From: Kitasatospora atroaurantiaca
Lineage (GTDB): Bacteria > Actinomycetota > Actinomycetes > Streptomycetales > Streptomycetaceae
Direction of reading: 5' to 3'
Length of the DNA stretch: 64,000 nt
NCBI RefSeq assembly: GCF_007828955.1
Contig: NZ_VIVR01000001.1
Coordinates: 1,674,001 to 1,738,000 of the forward strand
Part shown: piece by piece, positions 9,832-18,483 of the stretch
Position numbering within the stretch: position 1 is the first letter of the stretch
Layout: each line of letters opens with the position of its first letter
Program-made: the position numbers and the translations under genes
Notes under the pieces: model-generated
Database searches by the model: none
The model's input: the letters and a program-made list of their open reading frames with translations, nothing else
Told to the model about the DNA's origin: nothing

Positions 9832-10710
9832 TCAGCAGGCCAGGGCGGCGAGGCGTTCCAAAGCGTGGTCGACGGACGCCCGGCCCGCGGGCAGCAGCGG
9901 CAGCCGTACCGCCGGGCTGGGGATCCGGCCCTGGGCGTGCAGGACGCCCTTGATCACGGTCGGATTGGGCTCGGCGAAGGCCGCTCCGGCCATGGCCGCG
10001 AGCCGGTGGCCGAGGGCGCGCGCGTGCTCCGCGTCCCCCTTGCCCCAGGCCTCCGCCAGCTCGACGAACCGTCCGGTGGCCAGGTGCGCCGCCGCCAGGA
10101 TGCCCCCCGCCGCCCCCAGGGCCAGCAGCGGCGAGAGGTACAGGTCGTCACCGGCCAGCACCGCGAAGCCCGGCGGTACGTCGCCGAGCAGCTCCATGGC
10201 GGCCTGGTCGACCCCGCCCACGGCGAGCTTGACGCCCGCCACCCCGGGCAGGCCGCCGAGCCGGCGCAGCGCCGCCGCGCTCAGCGTCTGCCCGGTGCGG
10301 TAGGGGATGTGGTAGACGATCAGCGGCACCGGGCTGCGCTCCGCGAGGTACGCGAAGTGGGCCAGCACCCCCTCCTCGCCCGGGCGGCTGAACGCGGGGA
10401 CGGCCACCAGCGCGGCATCCGCTCCTGCGAGCTTGGCCAGGGCCTCCGCGCTGCGCCGGGTGTCACTGCTCCCGGCACCCACGATCAGCGTGGCCCCGCG
10501 CTCGCGGCAGACCCGGGCGCACAGCTCGACGACCGTACGCCGCTCCGCGTCGTCCAGGGTGGCCGCCTCGGCGGTCGTACCGAGGGCCACCAACCCTGCG
10601 GCTCCCTCGTCGAGCACCTCGTGGGCCAGCCGCTCCAGGGCCCCGGCGGCGAGTTCCCCGCCGTCCGTGAACGGTGTCACCAGCGGCACATAGATCCCGT
10701 GCAAGTCCAT
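9832..10710 (-). CDS. DapA-family aldolase/synthase with Tyr107 replaced by Phe
   Basis: A 292-residue TIM-barrel protein of the dihydrodipicolinate synthase / N-acetylneuraminate lyase family. It keeps the Schiff-base lysine (Lys161 in AGVKLAVGG), Tyr133 and Arg138 (VYHIPYRTG) and the two threonines (ALGTTAEA). The position matching E. coli DapA Tyr107, part of the proton-relay triad, is Phe in VAVPAFSRPGEEG, and the usual GTTGE(S/T) is GTTAEA. Its position before asd suggests a lysine/diaminopimelate role, but these changes leave open a different aldolase or lyase activity. It is divergent from a LysR regulator with a ~72-bp shared promoter region. Confidence 0.85.
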   Translation of the reverse strand: MDLHGIYVPLVTPFTDGGELAAGALERLAHEVLDEGAAGLVALGTTAEAATLDDAERRTVVELCARVCRERGATLIVGAGSSDTRRSAEALAKLAGADAALVAVPAFSRPGEEGVLAHFAYLAERSPVPLIVYHIPYRTGQTLSAAALRRLGGLPGVAGVKLAVGGVDQAAMELLGDVPPGFAVLAGDDLYLSPLLALGAAGGILAAAHLATGRFVELAEAWGKGDAEHARALGHRLAAMAGAAFAEPNPTVIKGVLHAQGRIPSPAVRLPLLPAGRASVDHALERLAALAC

Positions 10711-10782
10711 GGCATCGAGCCTGACGGCCGCACCCTTTGCAGGTCCAGTTCATATTTCCGACGGTTCTCGTAAGGTGTGCTT

Positions 10783-11685
10783 ATGCTCGATGTCCGACGC
10801 CTGCGCCTGCTGCGCGAACTGGCCCACCGCGGCACGATCGCCGCCGTCGCCGGCTCGCTGTCCTTCAGCCCGTCCGCCGTCTCCCAGCAGCTCTCGGTAC
10901 TGGAGCGGGAGGCCGGGGTGCCGCTGCTGGAACGCACCGGTCGCCGGGTCGCGCTGACGCCCGCCGGGCAAGGACTGGTCCGCCACGCCGAGGCCGTCCT
11001 GGACCGGCTCGAGCAGGCCACCGCCGAACTGGCGGGCGCCCGCCAGGGCTTGGCCGGCCCGCTGCGGATCGGCACCTTCCCGTCCGCCGCGCGAGCGGTC
11101 ATCCCGGCCGCGCTCACCACCCTGCTCCGCGAGCATCCCGGGCTGGAACCGATGGTCTCCGAACTCGACTCGGCCGCCGTGGCCGACGCGCTGCGGGCGG
11201 GCGAGCTGGACATCGCGCTGGTCCACGACCACGACTTCGCGCCGGGCCCCGAGGAGCCGGGAGTGGAGACCCGGCCGCTGTTCACCGAGGCGATGTACCT
11301 GGCCTCCGCCACCCCCGGAGGCCCGGCGGGCACCGACACCGCCGTCCTCGGCCACTGGCGCGAGGCGCCGTGGATCGTCGCCACCCCCAGGACGCTCTGC
11401 CACGCGATGGCCGTCGGCGCCTGCCAGGCCGCCGGTTTCATTCCCCGGATCCGCCACCGGATCGACGACTTCGCCACCATGCTGGCCCTGGTCGCCGCCG
11501 GCCAGGGCGTCGCCCTGGTCCCCCAGCTCGGCACGGTGGACCTGCCTGGCGGCGTGCTGCTGACGAAGCTGTCGATGTGCCGCCGGACGGCCGTCGCCTT
11601 CCGCAGCGGAGCCGGCGCCCACCCGGCCGTCTCGGCCTTCACTGCCGCCCTGAGCGCCGCGCTCCCAACGGAGTTGGCCCTTTAG
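10783..11685 (+). CDS. LysR-family transcriptional regulator
   Basis: A ~300-residue regulator: N-terminal winged helix-turn-helix (LDVRRLRLLRELAHRGTIAAVAGSLSFSPSAVSQQLSVLE region, residues 1-60) followed by a periplasmic-binding-protein-like effector domain (PLRIGTFPSAARAVIPAAL onward). ATG 10783 is preferred over GTG 10777 because AAGG at 10772-10775 is correctly spaced from it. Divergent arrangement with the DapA-like gene is typical of a LysR regulator controlling its neighbour and itself; that is inference. No clear T-N11-A operator could be fixed by eye in the ~72-bp gap. Confidence 0.92.
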   Translation: MLDVRRLRLLRELAHRGTIAAVAGSLSFSPSAVSQQLSVLEREAGVPLLERTGRRVALTPAGQGLVRHAEAVLDRLEQATAELAGARQGLAGPLRIGTFPSAARAVIPAALTTLLREHPGLEPMVSELDSAAVADALRAGELDIALVHDHDFAPGPEEPGVETRPLFTEAMYLASATPGGPAGTDTAVLGHWREAPWIVATPRTLCHAMAVGACQAAGFIPRIRHRIDDFATMLALVAAGQGVALVPQLGTVDLPGGVLLTKLSMCRRTAVAFRSGAGAHPAVSAFTAALSAALPTELAL

Positions 11686-11708
11686 TGTGAGGCAGGGGTA
11701 ACCCCCTA

Positions 11709-11782
11709 GGGGCGCGGGGAACTGCGCGAAACCGGAAGGCGACGACCTGTGCCCTACCGTTGCGCGCAGTTCCCCGCGCCCC
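11709..11782. repeat. Intergenic inverted repeat, copy 2
   Basis: Left arm GGGGCGCGGGGAACTGCGCG at 11709-11728 and its perfect complement at 11763-11782, 34 bases apart. It sits 23 bp after the LysR stop codon and probably acts as its terminator. Confidence 0.9.
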
Positions 11783-11865
11783 TGGGGTACTCAAATCCTG
11801 TTCGGTGACCTACTGGCGGAGCCCGGACCTTGATCTGCGTGCCACCTGGTCACTAGGTTGTCCGC

Positions 11866-12318
11866 GTGGCCGAGTTGATCAATCAGGACCAGAACGCACG
11901 GGGCCGTAGCGGCCCCACCGCGACCGTCGAGGTCGAGCCCTACGACATGGGGCACGTCCGGACCGCGTACGCGCCCAACCATGACGGGGACCCGGACCCG
12001 GGCGAGATCGTCTGGACGTGGGTGCCCTACGAGGAGCGGGACGGGCGCGGCAAGGACCGGCCGGTGCTGGTGGTCGCCCGTGAGGCCGAGGGGACGGTGC
12101 TCGCCATCATGCTCTCCAGCAAGGGCCACGACCACGACCGTGACTGGGTGCCGATCGGCGCGGGCCCGTGGGACCGCACCGGGCGCGACTCCTGGGTGGC
12201 ACTGGACCGCGTGATGCGCGTGCACGACGAGGGCATGCGCCGTGAGGCCTGCGCACTGGACCGGGCGCGCTTCAACCTGGTCGTCGACAACCTGAAGCTC
12301 CGCTACCGCTGGAGCTGA
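11866..12318 (+). CDS. PemK/MazF-like protein (solitary)
   Basis: A 150-residue protein. The first ~45 residues are polar (NQDQNARGRSGPTATVEVEPYDMGHV). The core starts at PGEIVWTWVPYEERDGRGKDRPVLVVARE, matching the PemK/MazF fold (GEIVW...KxRPVLVV), and continues through LDRVMRVHDEGM to the C-terminal strand. GTG 11866 is the start. No antitoxin ORF lies next to it: upstream is the inverted repeat, downstream a terminator and convergent dnaE. It may be a housekeeping-type descendant rather than an active toxin. Catalytic competence as an mRNA interferase is not shown by sequence alone. Confidence 0.8.
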   Translation: MAELINQDQNARGRSGPTATVEVEPYDMGHVRTAYAPNHDGDPDPGEIVWTWVPYEERDGRGKDRPVLVVAREAEGTVLAIMLSSKGHDHDRDWVPIGAGPWDRTGRDSWVALDRVMRVHDEGMRREACALDRARFNLVVDNLKLRYRWS

Positions 12319-12329
12319 GAACCGCGGCT

Positions 12330-12361
12330 CGGCCCCGGCAGTCCTGAGACCGCCGGGGCCG
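12330..12361. terminator. Bidirectional terminator between pemK-like gene and dnaE
   Basis: A 10-bp perfect stem CGGCCCCGGC / GCCGGGGCCG with a 12-base loop in the 51-bp gap between two convergent stop codons. Confidence 0.8.
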
Positions 12362-12369
12362 GGCCGTGT

Positions 12370-15300
12370 TCAGCTCGCCAGGCAGCTCGGGCCGAGCAGC
12401 TGCTTGAGGTCGCCGAAGAGGGCCGGGTCGGACTTGACCCGGTGCCGGTCGAGGCGGAGCACCGTGGTCCGGCGGGCGCCCTCGAGGCGCAGCCGTACCT
12501 CGGTGTTGCCCTTGTGGTGGGTGAGCACCTCGCCGAGGCGGGCGACCAGCGGCGGAGTGATCTTCCCGCTGGGGATCGAGATGACGATCGGCGCGTCGGC
12601 GTGCGAGTTGGAGAGGTCCGGTACGGACAGCTCCATGCCCATCAGCCGGGGCACGTCCTCCCGCTTGTCGAGCTTGCCGCGGACGAACACCACGGCGTCC
12701 TCGACGAGTTGGGAGGAGACCAGCTGGTAGCTGGCGGGGAAGAACATGCAGTCGATGGAGCCCGCCAGGTCCTCGACGGTGGCGATGGCCCAGGCGTTGC
12801 CCTGCTTGGTCATCTTCCGCTGGAGACCCGAGATGATGCCGCCGATCTGCAGGATGGAGCCGTCGGGGCGCTCGGCCAGGTCGGCGATGGCGCAGTCGGC
12901 CTTGTCGGCGAGGACGTGCTCGATGCCGTGCAGCGGGTGCGAGGAGACGTAGAGACCGAGCATCTCGCGCTCCTGGGTGAGCAGGAAGGACTTGTCCCAC
13001 TCGTCCTCGGCGAAGACCACGTCGAGGCCGAAGCTCGGCTCGTCGGAGACGGCGTCGCCTCCGAAGAGGTCGAACTGGCCCTCGGCCTCCTTGCGCTTGA
13101 CGCCCACCACGTTGTCGATCATCGGCTCGAACTGCGCCGTGAGCCCCTTGCGGGTGTGCCCGAGCGAGTCGAACGCGCCCGCCTTGATGAGGGATTCGAC
13201 CGTCCGCTTGTTGCAGACCACCGACTCGACCTTGTCCAGGAAGTCCGGGAAGGAGCTGTACTTCCCCTTCGACTTCCGGGTGCGGATCATCGACTCCACC
13301 ACCGGGCCGCCCACGTTGCGGACGGCGGTGAGGCCGAACCGCACCGTGTCGTCACCGTGTGCCGTGAAGTCGGCGTCCGACTCGTTGACGTCCGGCGGCA
13401 GCACCTGAATGCCCATCTTGCGGCACTCGTTGAGGTAGACGGCCGACTTGTCCTTGTCGTCCTTGACCGAGCTGAGCAGCGCCGACATGTACTCGGCCGG
13501 GTAGTTGGCCTTGAGGTACGCGGTCCAGTACGAGACCAACCCGTACCCGGCGGTGTGCGCTTTGTTGAACGCGTAGCCGGAGAAGGGGACCAGGACGTCC
13601 CAGACCGCCTGGATCGCCGCGTCCGAGTAGCCGCGCTCGCGGCAGCCCTTCTGGAAGGGGATGAACTCGGCGTCGAGGATCTCCTTCTTCTTCTTGCCCA
13701 TCGCCCGGCGCAGCAGGTCGGCCTGGCCGAGCGAGTAGCCGGCCAGGATCTGCGCCGCCTTCTGCACCTGCTCCTGATACACGATCAGGCCGTAGGTGGG
13801 CTCGAGGATCTCCTTGAGCGGAGCCTCCAGCTCGGGGTGGATCGGGGTGATCTCCTGCTGGCCGTTCTTGCGCAGCGCGTAGTTGGTGTGCGAGTTGACG
13901 CCCATCGGGCCCGGTCGGTACAGCGCGAGAACGGCGGAGATGTCCTCGAAGTTGTCCGGCTTCATCAGCCGCAGCAGCGAGCGCATCGGCCCGCCGTCGA
14001 GCTGGAAGACGCCGAGCGTGTCGCCGCGCGAGAGCAGGTCGTACGTCGTGCGGTCGGTGAGTTCGAGATCGAGCAGCTCGATCCTGATGCCCTTGTTCTT
14101 CTCGATCGCCTTGACCGCGTCGGCCATGATCGTGAGGTTCCGCAGGCCGAGGAAGTCCATCTTGAGAAGGCCGAGGCCCTCGCAGGTGGGGTAGTCGAAC
14201 TGGGTGATGGTCACACCGTCGGTGTGCCGGGTCCAGACCGGGATGTGGTCGGTCAGCGGCTCGGCGGACATGATGACACCGGCCGCGTGCACACCGGGCT
14301 GGCGGATCAGGCCCTCGATGCCGCGCGCGGTGTCGATGACCTTCTTGACGTCCGGGTCGTTCTCGTAGAGCCCGCGGATCTCGCCCGCCTCGCCGTAGCG
14401 GGGGTGCGAGGAGTCGGTGATGCCGGAGAGCGGGATGCCCTTGCCCATCACGTCCGGCGGCATCGCCTTGGTGATCCGGTCGCCCATCGCGTACGGGTAG
14501 CCGAGGACGCGCGAGGTGTCCTTGATGGCGGCCTTGGCCTTGATGGTGCCGTACGTGACGATCATGGCGACCTTGTCGGCGCCCCACTTGTCGGTCACGT
14601 AGCGGATCACGTCGGCGCGTCCGCGTTCGTCGAAGTCGACGTCGATGTCGGGCATCGAGACGCGCTCGGGGTTGAGGAAGCGCTCGAAGATCAGGCCGTG
14701 CGGGATGGGGTCGAGGTCGGTGATGCCCATCGCGTACGCGACGAGGGAGCCGGCCGCCGAACCACGGCCGGGGCCGACCGCGATGCCGTTCTTCTTCGCC
14801 CACATGATGAAGTCGGCGACGACCAGGAAGTACGCGGGGAATCCCATCTGGCAGATGGTGTTCATCTCGTACTCGGCCTGCCGGCGGTGCTCCTCGTCGT
14901 AGCCGCCGGGGAAGCGCCAGTCCATGCCCTTCCACACCTCGGCGCGGAAGAAGTCGTCCTCGGTCTCGAAGCCCTCCGGGACCGGGAAGCGCGGCATCAG
15001 GTTCTTGAACTCGAACATGCCGCTCGGGTCGACCCGCTCGGCGATCAGCAGCTGGCTGTTGCGGCAGCCCTCCTGCCAGGTGTCCGAGGAGTCCACGGCG
15101 TACATCTCGGCGGCGGACTTGATGTAGTAGCCGCTGCCGTCGAACCGGAAGCGGTCCGGGTCGGAGAGGTTCTTGCCGGTCTGGACGCAGAGCAGGAGGT
15201 CGTGCGAGGTCGCGTCGGCCTCGGTGGTGTAGTGCGAGTCGTTGGTGACGACCGGCGGGATGCCGAGCTTCTTCCCGATCTCGATCAGGCCGTCGCGCAC

Positions 15301-15903
15301 CCTGCGCTCGATGTCGAGGCCGTGGTCCATCAGCTCCAGGAAGTAGTTCTCCCTGCCGAAGATGTCCTGGTACTCGGCGGCCGACTTCAGTGCCTCGTCG
15401 AACTGGCCCAGGCGCAGCCGGGTCTGCAGCTCACCGGAGGGGCAGCCGGTGGAGGCCATCAGGCCGGCCGCGTGCTCGGCGATGATCTCCTTGTCCATCC
15501 GGGGCCACTTGACCAGCCAGCCCTCCGCGTAGGAGCGGGAGGAGAGGCGGAAGAGGTTGTGCAGGCCCTCCTTGTTCCGGGCCCAGATGGTCTTGTGGGT
15601 GTACGCGCCGGAGGCGGAGACGTCGTCCTTCTTCTGGTGCGGCTGGCCCCAGAGGATGCGCTTGGTGTTGTGCCGGGCCTCGGGCGCGACGTATGCCTCG
15701 ATGCCGATCACCGGGGTGATCCCGGCCTCCTTGGCCTGCCGGTGGAACTCCGCCGCGCCGTACATGTTCCCGTGGTCGGTCATCGCGACATGGGTCATGC
15801 CGAGGCGGTCGACCTCCTTGAACATCTGCTTCAGCCGGGCGGCACCGTCCAGCATCGAGTACTCGGTGTGGACGTGCAGGTGCGCGTACGGCTGGTCGCT
15901 CAA
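12370..15903 (-). CDS. dnaE: DNA polymerase III alpha subunit
   Basis: The 1177-residue replicative polymerase. The N-terminal PHP domain begins HLHVHTEYSMLDGAARLK (residues 7-25). The palm acidic motif MPDIDVDFDERGR is near residues 416-428, the finger/thumb region carries the GMGKKK-type lysine cluster (RRAMGKKKKEI), and a C-terminal OB-fold segment (LQIGGIISGLQRKMTKQGNAWA) is followed by the tau-binding end. The apparent start is TTG at 15903, directly before SDQPYAHLHVHTEYS, the position where homologues start. It lies 148 bp downstream of the BadF-type kinase gene on the same strand. A very long ORF on the opposite strand here is a GC-bias shadow. Confidence 0.97.
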   Translation of the reverse strand: MSDQPYAHLHVHTEYSMLDGAARLKQMFKEVDRLGMTHVAMTDHGNMYGAAEFHRQAKEAGITPVIGIEAYVAPEARHNTKRILWGQPHQKKDDVSASGAYTHKTIWARNKEGLHNLFRLSSRSYAEGWLVKWPRMDKEIIAEHAAGLMASTGCPSGELQTRLRLGQFDEALKSAAEYQDIFGRENYFLELMDHGLDIERRVRDGLIEIGKKLGIPPVVTNDSHYTTEADATSHDLLLCVQTGKNLSDPDRFRFDGSGYYIKSAAEMYAVDSSDTWQEGCRNSQLLIAERVDPSGMFEFKNLMPRFPVPEGFETEDDFFRAEVWKGMDWRFPGGYDEEHRRQAEYEMNTICQMGFPAYFLVVADFIMWAKKNGIAVGPGRGSAAGSLVAYAMGITDLDPIPHGLIFERFLNPERVSMPDIDVDFDERGRADVIRYVTDKWGADKVAMIVTYGTIKAKAAIKDTSRVLGYPYAMGDRITKAMPPDVMGKGIPLSGITDSSHPRYGEAGEIRGLYENDPDVKKVIDTARGIEGLIRQPGVHAAGVIMSAEPLTDHIPVWTRHTDGVTITQFDYPTCEGLGLLKMDFLGLRNLTIMADAVKAIEKNKGIRIELLDLELTDRTTYDLLSRGDTLGVFQLDGGPMRSLLRLMKPDNFEDISAVLALYRPGPMGVNSHTNYALRKNGQQEITPIHPELEAPLKEILEPTYGLIVYQEQVQKAAQILAGYSLGQADLLRRAMGKKKKEILDAEFIPFQKGCRERGYSDAAIQAVWDVLVPFSGYAFNKAHTAGYGLVSYWTAYLKANYPAEYMSALLSSVKDDKDKSAVYLNECRKMGIQVLPPDVNESDADFTAHGDDTVRFGLTAVRNVGGPVVESMIRTRKSKGKYSSFPDFLDKVESVVCNKRTVESLIKAGAFDSLGHTRKGLTAQFEPMIDNVVGVKRKEAEGQFDLFGGDAVSDEPSFGLDVVFAEDEWDKSFLLTQEREMLGLYVSSHPLHGIEHVLADKADCAIADLAERPDGSILQIGGIISGLQRKMTKQGNAWAIATVEDLAGSIDCMFFPASYQLVSSQLVEDAVVFVRGKLDKREDVPRLMGMELSVPDLSNSHADAPIVISIPSGKITPPLVARLGEVLTHHKGNTEVRLRLEGARRTTVLRLDRHRVKSDPALFGDLKQLLGPSCLAS

Positions 15904-16051
15904 GGCGGGGCCTCCGGGGGCTCGGTGCTGTCTGCTTGGCGGCGAACGCGCAGGTCACGGTGGGTGCTCCGGATACCTGAAACACGTAAGGCCCGAACCA
16001 CTTCCAGGGCCCGGACCACGCTCTTCACGCTCGCACCAGGAGTCTAATCCT

Positions 16052-16936
16052 TCACGGCCGACCCGGATTCTCGGACACGGAGCCGGCGGCGATCCGGGCC
16101 GCCGCGAGCGGGATGTCCCCGGCCGGACGCGCCCCCGGCAGCGCTGCTTCGAGGCCCCGGCGTACCGGCCCCGGCGTGAGCGCGACCGACCCCGCGAACA
16201 CCACGGCCCCCTTCGACGCCCCGGCCTCCTTCGACGCCGCGGCCTCCCGCACGAGCGCCGCCAGGTGCCCGACCGCGCGATCGACGATCTCCCCCGCCGC
16301 CGGGTCCCCGGCCTCGGCGTGGCCGCTCACCAGCGGCGCGAGCGTGGCGAGCCGCTTCGGCTCCGCGTACACGGCTCGCAGGATGTCCGCCCCCAGTTCG
16401 GCGCGCACAGCCTCCGCCAGGCCCCCGGTGCCCTTGAGCGCGTGCCGCGCCGCCTCGCGCCCCAGCCAGAACCCCGAGCCCTCGTCCCCCAGCAGCCAGC
16501 CGTGACCGCCGGCCGTCGCCGCGACCCTCCCGTCCTCGATCCGGCAGGCGACGGCTCCCGTACCGGCGATCAGGACCACCCCGCTCGACTCCTCGGTGCC
16601 CGCCGCGAACGCCACCTCGGCGTCGTGGCAGAGCGTCACCGGAACCGCGAGCCCGGCCGCCGCCCGGCACCGCTCGGCGAAGCCGCTGGTCTCCTCCCCC
16701 AGGGTGCGGTACCCGGCCAGGCCGATCACGCAGGCCGCGACGCGCGCGGGGTCGCGCCCGGCGAGGACCTCGCGGACGACGGAGCCGATCCGTGCCGCCG
16801 CCTCGGCGGGCCCGTGCAGGTGCGGGTTGCCGCCCTCGGCGCGGTACCGGCCGAGCTCGTGCCCGGCCAGGTCGGTCAGCACGGCACGGGTGCTGGTACC
16901 GCCCACGTCCAGCCCGAGGACCAGCTCAGCCGACAC
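16052..16936 (-). CDS. BadF/BadG-type kinase (N-acetylglucosamine kinase-like)
   Basis: A 294-residue member of the ASKHA (actin/hexokinase/Hsp70) fold. Phosphate-1 loop LGLDVGGTSTRAVL at the N-terminus, phosphate-2 / adenosine segments VVLIAGTGAVACRIEDG and GWLLGDEGSGFWLG in the middle. This family in actinobacteria is usually annotated as N-acetylglucosamine kinase or BadF/BadG/BcrA/BcrD ATPase; sugar specificity is not decided here. A strong GGGAGGAG site precedes GTG 16936. It is divergent from the DUF2252 genes and followed by dnaE. Confidence 0.88.
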   Translation of the reverse strand: MSAELVLGLDVGGTSTRAVLTDLAGHELGRYRAEGGNPHLHGPAEAAARIGSVVREVLAGRDPARVAACVIGLAGYRTLGEETSGFAERCRAAAGLAVPVTLCHDAEVAFAAGTEESSGVVLIAGTGAVACRIEDGRVAATAGGHGWLLGDEGSGFWLGREAARHALKGTGGLAEAVRAELGADILRAVYAEPKRLATLAPLVSGHAEAGDPAAGEIVDRAVGHLAALVREAAASKEAGASKGAVVFAGSVALTPGPVRRGLEAALPGARPAGDIPLAAARIAAGSVSENPGRP

Positions 16937-17048
16937 GGCACTCCTCCCGAGACACCAGCGCGTACAGCAACGGGTTTCCCTCTCCGTGGCCTAGCGTGAG
17001 GCACACCGGCCCAGGTCACCGAGCGGGTACCGGCCGGCGGAGGAGCGG

Positions 17049-18398
17049 ATGTCTGCTGAGACCGGCGTGGCCGAGCGTGCCGAGCAGGGGCGGGCCGTCC
17101 GCCAGAAGGTCCCCCGTTCGTCCCACGGCGCCTGGGAGCCGGCTGCCGACCGGACCGATCCGGTGGCGGTCCTGGCGGCGCAGGCCGAGACCCGGGTGGC
17201 AGAGCTGGTACCCATCCGGCACGGCAGGATGGCCGCCTCGGCCTTCGCGTTCCTGCGCGGCGCAGCCGCCGCGATGGCCGCGGACCTGGCCACCCAGCCG
17301 CACACCGGGCTGACGGTGCAGCTGTGCGGCGACGCCCACCTGGTGAACTTCGGCGTCTTCGGCTCCCCCGAGCGCGCCCTGCTGTTCGACCTCAACGACT
17401 TCGACGAGACCCTCCCCGGCCCGTTCGAGTGGGACGTCAAGCGGCTCGCGGCCAGCCTCGCCGTCGCGGCCCGCGCCAACGGCGCGGACGACCGGCAGGC
17501 ACGCGAGATTGTGCTCGCCTCCGTGGGCGCGTACCGGCGGTCGATGCGGCGGCTGGCCTCCATCGGCGAGCTCGAGGTCTGGTACGAGCGGATCGACACG
17601 CAGGACATCCTGCCGCTGATCGGGCGGCCTGCCCAGCGCCGCCGGTTCGAGGCCAACCTGGCGAAGGCCCGCCGCCGGGACAGCCTTCAGGCGGCGGCCA
17701 AGCTCACCGAGGTCGTCGACGGGCGCCGCCGGTTCATCGACTCGCCGCCGCTGCTGGAGCGGATCGAGACCGACGACACGGCGATGATCCGAGGCATCCT
17801 CGCCGACTACCGCGACACCCTCCAGGAGGAGCGGGGGCACCTGCTCGACCGCTACCGCTTCGTCGACGCGGCCCGCAAGGTGGTCGGCGTCGGCAGCGTC
17901 GGCACCCTGTGCCTGATCGCGCTGCTGGAGGGCCGGGACGAGAAGGACCCGCTGATCCTGCAGGTCAAGGAGGCGCAGCGCTCGGTGCTGGAGGACCATA
18001 TGCCGCCGAGCGAGTACGACCACCACGGCCAACGGGTGGTCGCCGGGCAGCGCCTCATCCAGGCCGCGAGCGACATCTTCCTCGGCTGGGTGACCGGCCC
18101 CGCGGGCCGCCACTTCTACTGGCGGCAGCTGCGCGACATGAAGGGCTCCGCCGAGATCGAGTCCATGTCGCTGCGCCTGCTGGGCAGGTACGCGGAGCTG
18201 TGCGGCGTCGCGCTGGCGCGGGCCCACGCCCGCTCCGGGGACCGGATCGGCATCGCCGCCTACCTCGGCAACGGCGACGCCTTCGACCGCGCGATCGGCG
18301 AGTTCGCCCTGCGGTACGCCGACCAGAACGACATCGACCACGCGGGCCTCGTCACAGCCATCGCCGACGGCCGGGTCCCGGCGCTGGCGGGGATCTGA
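17049..18398 (+). CDS. DUF2252 family protein (first of tandem pair)
   Basis: A 449-residue protein with a kinase/phosphotransferase-like body. LCGDAHLVNFGVFGSPE (about residue 95) resembles an aminoglycoside-phosphotransferase-type catalytic loop (HGDxxxxN), and LLFDLNDFDETLPGPFEWDVKRLAASL follows with an acidic DFD. These are constant marks of DUF2252. GGAGGAG precedes ATG 17049. A paralogue follows 85 bp later on the same strand. Function not established; the kinase-like reading is inference from motif order. Confidence 0.88.
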   Translation: MSAETGVAERAEQGRAVRQKVPRSSHGAWEPAADRTDPVAVLAAQAETRVAELVPIRHGRMAASAFAFLRGAAAAMAADLATQPHTGLTVQLCGDAHLVNFGVFGSPERALLFDLNDFDETLPGPFEWDVKRLAASLAVAARANGADDRQAREIVLASVGAYRRSMRRLASIGELEVWYERIDTQDILPLIGRPAQRRRFEANLAKARRRDSLQAAAKLTEVVDGRRRFIDSPPLLERIETDDTAMIRGILADYRDTLQEERGHLLDRYRFVDAARKVVGVGSVGTLCLIALLEGRDEKDPLILQVKEAQRSVLEDHMPPSEYDHHGQRVVAGQRLIQAASDIFLGWVTGPAGRHFYWRQLRDMKGSAEIESMSLRLLGRYAELCGVALARAHARSGDRIGIAAYLGNGDAFDRAIGEFALRYADQNDIDHAGLVTAIADGRVPALAGI

Positions 18399-18483
18399 CC
18401 GGGCACCTCCCGCCCCGAGGAACCTGCGCGGATACTGCCGGCGTCATCATGTTCGGGACATCCGCACCACAGAGGACGAACTC

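Noticed and set aside
12442..16047. A 1201-codon open frame on the plus strand
   Set aside because: It is the antisense shadow of dnaE: third-position GC bias belongs to the minus strand, the translation is Val/Asp/Leu/Gly-rich with no domain, and dnaE motifs are unmistakable.
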